From Nitrospira sp. (lineage in GTDB: Bacteria > Nitrospirota > Nitrospiria > Nitrospirales > Nitrospiraceae), in contig JACOEF010000456.1 of NCBI GenBank assembly GCA_024998705.1, positions 1-13,145 of the forward strand: a stretch of 13,145 nucleotides of DNA. Reading direction: 5' to 3'. The notes under the pieces are model-generated. The model worked only from the letters and a program-made list of their open reading frames with translations, was not told the DNA's origin and ran no database searches. Within the stretch, counting starts at the first letter, position 1, and each line of letters starts with the position of its first letter. Position numbers and translations under genes: made by a program. Positions 7,746-13,145 of the stretch are shown piece after piece.

Positions 7746-7796
7746 AGCGTATCTCATGGGGGCTCCTCAGATTTCCTGATCAAACGACGCTTCACG
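7727..7796. repeat. CGTGAAGsGT motif, two direct copies and one inverted copy
   Basis: CGTGAAGGGT (7727-7736) and CGTGAAGCGT (7741-7750) are direct near-copies 14 bases apart. ACGCTTCACG (7787-7796) is the exact inverse of the second. The second and third copies form a perfect 10-bp inverted repeat around a 36-base loop that fills most of the nusB-purB spacer. The first copy and part of the second code for the NusB C-terminus and stop. It could be a fragment of a dispersed intergenic repeat, a hairpin in the message, or an operator for the purine block. No T-run follows, so it is not a standard terminator. Confidence 0.55.
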
Positions 7797-7818
7797 AGCG
7801 ACGAACAACGAGGAAGAG

Positions 7819-9153
7819 ATGATCGATCGATATACCCGTCCGCGGATGAGTGCCATCTGGGACCTTCAGCATAAGTATGAAATCTGGTTGGAAGTGGAGT
7901 TGCAGGCCTGCGCGGCGTTTGAGCGTGGCGGGCAGATTCCGCGCGGGACGAGCGCCCGGATTCGCAAGAAAGCCAAGATCGATGTGGCGCGTATTGCCGA
8001 GATTGAAAAAGTGACGAAACACGATGTCATCGCTTTCCTCGAATCGCTCATGGGATCCGTCGGGCCGGAGCATCGTTTTCTTCACATGGGGCTGACCTCG
8101 TCCGATATCGTCGACACGTCGCTGGCGGTACAGATGACCGAAGCGCTCGATCTGATTCTTGAGGATCTCGGTGAGTTGATCGCCGTACTGAAGACACGCG
8201 CGTTGGAGCATCGTCATACGGTCATGGTGGGCCGGTCGCACGGTATTCACGGCGAGCCCGTCTCGTTCGGCTTCAAGTTGGCGATTTGGTATGAGGAGGC
8301 CTGCCGGCACCGGACGCGGCTCGAAGCGGCACGAAAGGATATCGCCGTGGGCAAACTCTCGGGCGCGATGGGCACCTTCGCGCACCAAGGTCCTGAAATT
8401 GAAGAGTATGTGTGTGCCAAGATGGGGCTCGCGTCGGATCCGGTGTCGAACCAGATTGTGCAGCGGGACCGGCATGCGGCCTATGTTTCGGCGCTGGCGT
8501 TGCTGGCCGCGACCATTGAAAAAATCGCCACCGAGATTCGCCACCTGCAGCGGACGGAAGTGTTGGAGGCGGAAGAATATTTCTCCGCCGGACAGAAGGG
8601 GTCGTCGGCGATGCCGCATAAGCGCAATCCGATTGCGTCGGAAAATCTGTGCGGTCTGGCGCGCCTGGTTCGCGGCAATAGCCTGGCCGCACTGGAGAAC
8701 GTGGCCCTGTGGCATGAGCGTGATATCAGCCACTCCTCGGTGGAGCGGGTGATCATGCCGGACAGTACGATTCTGGTTGATTACATGCTGGCCCGCGTGA
8801 CCGATCTGGTCAAGAATCTGATTGTGTATCCCGAGCGGATGCAGCGGAACCTCGATTTGACGGGAGGCCTGGTCTATTCGCAGCGGCTGCTGTTGGCCTT
8901 GATCGATAAGGGCGCCCAGCGCAAAGAGTCGTATGAGGCGGTCCAGCGCAATGCGATGACGGCCTGGAAAGGCGGGGTCGGGTTTCAGGAGCTGGTTGCG
9001 CGCGATCCCTTCATCACGACCCACTTGAAGCCGCACGAAATCACCGCCTGCTTCGATCCATCTTATTACCTCCGCCATTTGGACCAAGTCTTCCGCCGGG
9101 TGTTCGGAGCGAGCGTCGCCTCGTCGGTTCGACGACGGAGGAAGCAGAAATGA
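7819..9153 (+). CDS. purB: adenylosuccinate lyase
   Basis: PurB releases fumarate twice in purine synthesis, from SAICAR to give AICAR and from adenylosuccinate to give AMP. It is a cytoplasmic homotetramer. The 444 residues show KHDV with His68, HMGLTSSDIVDTS (89-101), GRSHGIHGEP with His141, and the lyase signature GSSAMPHKRNP (261-271) with the catalytic serine loop. The numbering of the two histidines matches that of Bacillus-type PurB. Start ATG 7819 follows GAGGAAGAG. The C-terminus is a basic tail RRRRKQK. The stop TGA overlaps the ATG of the next gene as ATGA, so the chlorite dismutase should be translationally coupled to purB. Confidence 0.97.
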   Translation: MIDRYTRPRMSAIWDLQHKYEIWLEVELQACAAFERGGQIPRGTSARIRKKAKIDVARIAEIEKVTKHDVIAFLESLMGSVGPEHRFLHMGLTSSDIVDTSLAVQMTEALDLILEDLGELIAVLKTRALEHRHTVMVGRSHGIHGEPVSFGFKLAIWYEEACRHRTRLEAARKDIAVGKLSGAMGTFAHQGPEIEEYVCAKMGLASDPVSNQIVQRDRHAAYVSALALLAATIEKIATEIRHLQRTEVLEAEEYFSAGQKGSSAMPHKRNPIASENLCGLARLVRGNSLAALENVALWHERDISHSSVERVIMPDSTILVDYMLARVTDLVKNLIVYPERMQRNLDLTGGLVYSQRLLLALIDKGAQRKESYEAVQRNAMTAWKGGVGFQELVARDPFITTHLKPHEITACFDPSYYLRHLDQVFRRVFGASVASSVRRRRKQK

Positions 9154-9944
9154 ACGTGTGGTGCGCAGGACGACTTGGGCTTTTGGCCGGTGTGTTGATG
9201 TTGGCGGCCGCGTGGCCGGCGGGCGCGGCCGATCGCGAGAAACTCCTGACCGACCCCGGAGTATACGGCACATTTGCGACGTTCCAGATGGACCATGACT
9301 GGTGGGACCTCCCGGGCGAGTCGCGTGTCATTTCGGTGGCGGAGGTCAAGGGATTGGTCGAGCAATGGTCCGGAAAAATCTTGATCGAGTCCTATCTGCT
9401 CAGGGGGTTATCCGACCATGCCGATCTCATGTTTCGCGTGCACGCCCGCACGTTGTCGGACACGCAGCAGTTTCTCTCGGCATTCATGGGCACTCGATTG
9501 GGACGACATCTCACCTCAGGCGGATTGCTTCATGGCGTGAGCAAGAAGCCGGCCTATGTTGCCGGTTTCCCCGAATCCATGAAGACGGAGTTACAGGTGA
9601 ACGGTGAATCCGGTTCCAGGCCCTACGCGATTGTGATTCCTATTAAGAAGGACGCAGCATGGTGGGCGCTGGACCAGGAAGCACGGACCGCCCTGATGCA
9701 AGAGCATACGCAGGCGGCGCTCCCCTATCTGAAGACAGTCAAGCGGAAGCTGTATCATTCGACGGGGCTCGACGACGTCGATTTTATTACATATGTTGAG
9801 ACGGAGACGTTAGAGGATTTTCAGAATCTGGTGCGGGCGCTGCAGCAGGTGAAGGAGTTCCGCCACAACCGGCGCTTCGGACACCCGACCCTGCCCGGTA
9901 CGATGAGCCCGCTGGACGAGATTCTGGAAAAGTTCGCACAGTAG
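9150..9944 (+). CDS. cld: periplasmic chlorite dismutase (heme protein, long form)
   Basis: Chlorite dismutase splits chlorite into chloride and molecular oxygen, one of few enzymes that forms an O-O bond. The 264-residue protein has a signal peptide (MNVWCAGR, then LGLLAGVLMLAAAWPAGA) with likely cleavage after residue 26. With that cut, His186 and Arg199 become mature residues 160 and 173. These are the proximal heme ligand and distal arginine known for the N. defluvii enzyme. Other recognisable blocks are FQMDHDWWDLPGESRV (45-60), LLRGLSDHADLMFRVHAR (83-100) and EFRHNRRFGHPTL near the end. The length is that of the long pentameric clade. Its ATG overlaps the purB stop, and GGAGGA at 9137-9142 gives it a strong ribosome binding site inside purB. 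No chlorate or perchlorate reductase gene is in the window, so detoxification of chlorite, or another heme function, is more likely than respiration on perchlorate. Confidence 0.96.
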   Translation: MNVWCAGRLGLLAGVLMLAAAWPAGAADREKLLTDPGVYGTFATFQMDHDWWDLPGESRVISVAEVKGLVEQWSGKILIESYLLRGLSDHADLMFRVHARTLSDTQQFLSAFMGTRLGRHLTSGGLLHGVSKKPAYVAGFPESMKTELQVNGESGSRPYAIVIPIKKDAAWWALDQEARTALMQEHTQAALPYLKTVKRKLYHSTGLDDVDFITYVETETLEDFQNLVRALQQVKEFRHNRRFGHPTLPGTMSPLDEILEKFAQ

Positions 9945-9959
9945 TCGAAGGAGAGAGTC

Positions 9960-10673
9960 ATGACCGTCGAACCAGCAGGCACGATGATCTATGAGGGCAA
10001 GGCCAAGAAAATCTACACGACTGACCGGTCCGACCAGGTGGTGCAGTATTTTAAGGATGACGCCACGGCGTTTAATGCTCAGAAGCGCGGGACCATCGTC
10101 GACAAAGGGGTAGTCAACAACAGGGTATCCGAGCGGCTGTTCCGGCTTCTCGAACAGCAGGGGATCTCGACGCACTTCATCGAACGCATAAGCGACCGCG
10201 AGATGCTGACCAAGCGGGTGACGATTGTCCCGGTCGAAGTGGTGGTCCGGAACGTCGTCGCGGGGAGTCTGGCCAAGCGGCTGGGCCTCGAAGAAGGCGC
10301 GGCCATCGATCCGGCGATCATCGAGTTTTATTACAAGGACGATGGGTTGGGCGATCCGTTAGTGAACGACGATCACCTTGGCTTGTTGAATGTGGCGACT
10401 CCAGCTGTGTTGCGGGAAATGCGGGAGTTGGGCCACAAGATCAATGCGGTGTTGCTGCCGTTTTTTAAACAGCGACGGATGATGCTCGTCGATTTCAAGC
10501 TGGAGTTCGGTGTGTTCCACAACCGACTCATCCTCGCCGACGAAATTTCTCCCGATACCTGCCGGTTCTGGGACCAGACGACCAAAGAATCGATGGATAA
10601 GGACCGGTTCCGGAAGGATTTGGGAAAGATCGAAGAGGCGTATCAAGAAGTGTTGAAACGGGTATGCGAATAG
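9960..10673 (+). CDS. purC: phosphoribosylaminoimidazole-succinocarboxamide synthase (SAICAR synthetase)
   Basis: PurC joins aspartate to CAIR with ATP, giving SAICAR, the substrate of PurB. The 237 residues are the normal size. Marks: MIYEGKAKKIY (9-19), DDATAFNAQKRGTI (33-46), VPVEVVVRNVVAGS (90-103), VDFKLEFG (177-184) and the signature LADEISPDTCRFWD (192-205). Start ATG 9960 is preceded by AAGGAGAG at good spacing; the ATG at residue 9 is closer to the family core but has no ribosome binding site. It follows cld by 15 bases and precedes the small membrane protein by 7, so it sits in one tight operon. Confidence 0.97.
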   Translation: MTVEPAGTMIYEGKAKKIYTTDRSDQVVQYFKDDATAFNAQKRGTIVDKGVVNNRVSERLFRLLEQQGISTHFIERISDREMLTKRVTIVPVEVVVRNVVAGSLAKRLGLEEGAAIDPAIIEFYYKDDGLGDPLVNDDHLGLLNVATPAVLREMRELGHKINAVLLPFFKQRRMMLVDFKLEFGVFHNRLILADEISPDTCRFWDQTTKESMDKDRFRKDLGKIEEAYQEVLKRVCE

Positions 10674-10680
10674 GGGCGGC

Positions 10681-10908
10681 ATGCACCGGTTTCTCCAGTT
10701 ATTTTTGAACTACGGCCTGGTGGCGGCGATTCTGGTGTGGGCGGCTACGGTGGCATTGATGGCCTATCACCTGAAGGAGTCGCCCTGGCGCTGGGCGTTC
10801 GTCTTGATGTCACTGGCGGGACTCGGGACGATCGGCGTGATCTTTTGGATTCGAAAATACGTGCAGCGAGTGGGGAAGGCACAGCAAGAAGTGGGAAAAG
10901 TACAATGA
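10681..10908 (+). CDS. small two-helix membrane protein of unknown function
   Basis: I do not recognise this 75-residue protein. It has two hydrophobic stretches, about residues 10-29 (NYGLVAAILVWAATVALMAY) and 38-57 (RWAFVLMSLAGLGTIGVIFW). A charged linker (HLKESPWR) joins them, and a basic, polar C-terminal tail follows (RKYVQRVGKAQQEVGKVQ). The positive residues in linker and tail do not give a simple hairpin topology; the tail is probably cytoplasmic. It starts at ATG 10681 after GGGGCGG, seven bases past the purC stop. Its TGA overlaps the purS ATG as ATGA. The codon use looks like that of its neighbours, and the tight packing suggests that it is a real gene. A link with purine synthesis is not evident. 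Confidence 0.72.
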   Translation: MHRFLQLFLNYGLVAAILVWAATVALMAYHLKESPWRWAFVLMSLAGLGTIGVIFWIRKYVQRVGKAQQEVGKVQ

Positions 10909-11144
10909 AAGCCAAGATTCATGTGACGCTGAAACAGGGGATTCTCGATCCGCAGGGGAAGGCGATCGAGCACGCGCTGGATTCTCTCGGGTTTAAGCAT
11001 GCGGGGAACGTGCGCGTGGGCAAGTACATGGAGCTGGATGTGAACGAAACCGACCGGGCCAAGGCCGATGCTCAGGTGAAGCAGATGTGCGAGAAGTTGC
11101 TGGCGAATACGGTGATCGAGGATTATCGATACGAACTCGGATAG
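10905..11144 (+). CDS. purS: phosphoribosylformylglycinamidine synthase subunit PurS
   Basis: PurS is the small dimeric subunit that bridges PurQ and short PurL so that ammonia can pass from one to the other in FGAM synthase. The 79 residues start MKAKIHVTLKQGILDPQGKA and include IEHALDSLGF, VRVGKYMELDV and CEKLLANTVIEDYRYEL, the whole family pattern. The frame is open further upstream within the membrane-protein gene, but ATG 10905, in the ATGA overlap and with GGGAAAAG ahead, fits the family start. It is followed by a 101-base spacer with a structured element before purQ. Confidence 0.96.
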   Translation: MKAKIHVTLKQGILDPQGKAIEHALDSLGFKHAGNVRVGKYMELDVNETDRAKADAQVKQMCEKLLANTVIEDYRYELG

Positions 11145-11153
11145 GAGCACATG

Positions 11154-11234
11154 GCTTATAGCTTAGTGCGGATGGCAGATGCCGAGACCTCGTTCCTGTC
11201 TCGTGGTAGACGCCATTCGCCAGAGACCATAAGC
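11154..11234 (+). ncRNA. candidate nested stem-loop in the purS-purQ spacer
   Basis: Three stems can stack in this 81-base stretch. The inner stem is CGAGAC (11183-11188) with GTCTCG (11198-11203), loop of nine. The middle stem is GCGGATGGC (11168-11176) with GCCATTCGC (11212-11220), nine pairs including one G-U. The outer stem is GCTTAT (11154-11159) with ATAAGC (11229-11234), or alternatively AGCTTA (11160-11165) with TAAGCT (11230-11235). ATGGC occurs twice (11151 and 11172), so a second pairing for the middle stem exists. The end lies 11 bases before the purQ start. It may be a leader RNA controlling purQL, a processing site, or a repeat-element fragment. I do not match it to a known riboswitch class. 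Confidence 0.45.
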
Positions 11235-11245
11235 TCGGTAGAATT

Positions 11246-11968
11246 ATGAAAATCGGCGTGGTGGTGTTTCCCGGCAGTAATTGCGATCACGATTGCCAGT
11301 ATATCTTCAAGGATGTGCTCGGACAGTACGTGGAGATGATTTGGCACAAGGAAACGCTGCTGGCGGGGCTCGACGCGGTGGTGTTGCCGGGCGGATTTTC
11401 CTACGGGGATTATTTGCGGACCGGCGCCATCGCGCGGTTTTCTCCGGTGATGGGAGCTGTGAAGGCGTTCGCGAATAAGGGGGGCCTGGTCATCGGTATT
11501 TGCAACGGCTTTCAGATTCTCCTGGAAGCGGGTTTGTTACCGGGTGTGATGCTGCGCAATACGTCGCTGAATTTTATCTGCAAAGACGTCTACGTGAAGG
11601 TGGAAAATGCGGCGACCCGGTTTACGAATCGATGCGAGTCCGGCCAGGTGCTGAAGATTCCCATCGCGCATGCCGATGGCAACTACTACACCGACCCAGT
11701 CACGCTCGGCGGTGTCAAAGCCAATGCACAAGTGATCTTTCGCTACTGCACGGCCGACGGCAAGGTGACGCCCGATGCGAACCCGAACGGTTCGCTGGAT
11801 AACATCGCCGGAATCATGAATGCAGACGGAAATGTCTTGGGCATGATGCCGCATCCCGAACGCAGTGCCGAATCGATATTGGGCAATGAAGATGGTCGGC
11901 TGATCTTTGAGTCGATGTTGAGTTCGTTCGGCAAGCCTGAATTACACTCGAAGTTGATCGGAGTATGA
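11246..11968 (+). CDS. purQ: phosphoribosylformylglycinamidine synthase subunit PurQ (glutaminase)
   Basis: PurQ is the class I glutamine amidotransferase subunit of FGAM synthase. It releases ammonia from glutamine for PurL. The 240 residues carry [10 protein letters not shown] (8-17), [17 protein letters not shown] (47-63), the nucleophile loop GICNGFQIL with Cys86, and the His-Glu pair in MMPHPERS (His203, Glu205), so the triad is complete. Start ATG 11246 is preceded only by a weak GGTAG. A structured spacer lies directly upstream, so initiation may depend on how that RNA folds (inference). purL follows after a 68-base spacer. Confidence 0.97.
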   Translation: MKIGVVVFPGSNCDHDCQYIFKDVLGQYVEMIWHKETLLAGLDAVVLPGGFSYGDYLRTGAIARFSPVMGAVKAFANKGGLVIGICNGFQILLEAGLLPGVMLRNTSLNFICKDVYVKVENAATRFTNRCESGQVLKIPIAHADGNYYTDPVTLGGVKANAQVIFRYCTADGKVTPDANPNGSLDNIAGIMNADGNVLGMMPHPERSAESILGNEDGRLIFESMLSSFGKPELHSKLIGV

Positions 11969-12036
11969 CGGCTGGTTTGCGCGAACAGCGGCACCGGAAT
12001 TGTCGGTAACCTCATACGATTGAGAATGTGTCATTC

Positions 12037-13145
12037 ATGAACGCACTGGTCATTACGAAAGCCATCCTTGAACAGCATAAGCTGAGCGATGATGAATATA
12101 AAAAGATCCTGGAAATTCTGGGACGGGAACCGAACTGGACCGAACTGGGCATGTTCTCGGCTATGTGGAGCGAACATTGTTCGTATAAGAGCTCCCGCAT
12201 CCACTTGAAGAAGTTGCCGACGAAGGGGCCGCGCGTGGTTCAGGGGCCCGGCGAAAATGCCGGCGCGGTGGATATCGGGGATGGTCTCTGCGCGGTGTTC
12301 AAGATGGAATCCCACAATCATCCGTCGTTCATTGAACCCTACCAGGGGGCGGCGACGGGAGTGGGCGGAATTTTACGCGATATTTTCACCATGGGCGCGC
12401 GGCCGATTGCGTTGTTGAACTCGTTGCGATTCGGCGGATTGGAGAATGCGAACACTCGCCATCTGCTCAAGGGGGTTGTGTCGGGTATTGCCGGTTACGG
12501 CAACTGCATGGGGGTGCCCACCGTCGGCGGTGAGATTGTCTTCAACGACATCTATGCCCTGAATCCGCTGGTGAATGTGTTCTGTCTGGGCATCGCCAAG
12601 AAGGATAAGATTTTTCTGGGCAAGGCGGCGGGCGTCGGGAACCCGGTGATCTATTTCGGTTCGAAGACCGGCCGTGACGGAATTCACGGCGCGACGATGG
12701 CCTCGGACTCCTTCGATGAACAAGCGGCTCAGAAGCGGCCGACGGTGCAGGTGGGTGATCCGTTTACGGAAAAACTGTTGCTCGAGGCCTGTTTGGAACT
12801 GATGGCCGGTGATTGCCTGGTCGGCACTCAAGATATGGGTGCTGCCGGTTTGACGAGTTCGGCCTGTGAAATGGCCTCGCGAGAAGGCACGGGTGTGGAG
12901 TTGGAGTTGGCGGATGTCCCGCGTCGTGAGCCGGGGATGACGCCCTACGAGATCATGCTCTCCGAGTCGCAGGAGCGGATGTTGATGGTGGTGAAGGCCG
13001 GTCGCGAAGACGAGGTGATAAAGATCTGCCGGAAATGGGATCTGGATGTGGCGGTGATCGGCCGTGTCACCGATACGGGCAAGGTCGTTCTCAAGGAGAA
13101 CGGTCAGGTGGTAGCGGAGATTCCGGCCAAGGCTTTGGCCGACGA
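12037..13145 (+). CDS. purL: phosphoribosylformylglycinamidine synthase subunit PurL (cut by window edge)
   Basis: PurL is the synthetase subunit converting FGAR to FGAM with ATP and the ammonia from PurQ. The frame runs from ATG 12037 to the window end, 369 full codons, about half of the 730-780 expected for the short form. Marks: [20 protein letters not shown] (34-53), [20 protein letters not shown] (90-109), [16 protein letters not shown] (110-125), [10 protein letters not shown] and, near residue 270, [20 protein letters not shown]. The short form with separate PurS and PurQ is the usual non-enterobacterial arrangement. The ribosome binding site is weak (TTGAGA region). A GTG three codons upstream is possible but less likely. 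Confidence 0.97.
   Translation, partial: MNALVITKAILEQHKLSDDEYKKILEILGREPNWTELGMFSAMWSEHCSYKSSRIHLKKLPTKGPRVVQGPGENAGAVDIGDGLCAVFKMESHNHPSFIEPYQGAATGVGGILRDIFTMGARPIALLNSLRFGGLENANTRHLLKGVVSGIAGYGNCMGVPTVGGEIVFNDIYALNPLVNVFCLGIAKKDKIFLGKAAGVGNPVIYFGSKTGRDGIHGATMASDSFDEQAAQKRPTVQVGDPFTEKLLLEACLELMAGDCLVGTQDMGAAGLTSSACEMASREGTGVELELADVPRREPGMTPYEIMLSESQERMLMVVKAGREDEVIKICRKWDLDVAVIGRVTDTGKVVLKENGQVVAEIPAKALAD

Noticed and set aside
7792..9273. 493-residue open frame on the minus strand
   Set aside because: It lies antisense to purB and the start of cld, which are certain genes. Its predicted protein is Arg/His/Gln-rich without family motifs, as expected for the shadow of a GC-rich gene.
11969..12036. 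Regulatory hairpin in the purQ-purL spacer
   Set aside because: Only 4-5 bp imperfect stems (for example ACCG/CGGT) can be drawn; not above chance.

Overview
The window looks like chromosomal core DNA from a nitrite-oxidising bacterium of the genus Nitrospira. The strongest clue is the periplasmic chlorite dismutase at 9150-9944, which reads almost like the protein I recall from Candidatus Nitrospira defluvii. That is recognition from memory, not a database search. The moderately high G+C, the NarK-type transporter and the absence of mobile elements fit this. I see no tRNA, rRNA, insertion sequence, CRISPR array or phage gene.

Left part (1-3843, minus strand): a heat-shock neighbourhood. It holds the start of groEL (cut by the window edge), groES, a 312-base non-coding stretch with a candidate groESL promoter and a 5'-UTR hairpin, an exported protein related to the N,N-dimethylformamidase large subunit, and an RpoH-like (sigma-32 type) sigma factor. 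The sigma gene overlaps the formamidase-like gene by 20 bases if the latter starts at TTG. The sigma factor is interrupted by an in-frame TAA near its N-terminus.

Middle (3844-7745, plus strand): a divergent promoter region is followed by a NarK/NNP-family major facilitator transporter. Next comes a riboflavin block of ribBA and ribH, followed by the antitermination factor gene nusB.

Right part (7746-13145, plus strand): a purine biosynthesis run in the order purB, cld, purC, a two-helix membrane protein of unknown function, purS, purQ, purL (cut by the window edge). purB and cld share an ATGA overlap, as do the small membrane protein gene and purS, so these non-purine genes are physically built into the operon. 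PurS, PurQ and short PurL together form the three-part FGAM synthase. PurC and PurB catalyse two consecutive later steps, and PurB acts again in AMP synthesis.

Most of the window is ordinary housekeeping sequence, and I do not see a clear new defence or biosynthetic system. Points for a second look are the nonsense codon in the sigma factor, the chlorite dismutase and membrane protein inside the pur operon, an approximately 80-base nested stem-loop just before purQ, a repeated CGTGAAGsGT motif around the nusB stop, a Gln in place of the metal-binding His in RibBA, and the exported formamidase-like protein.
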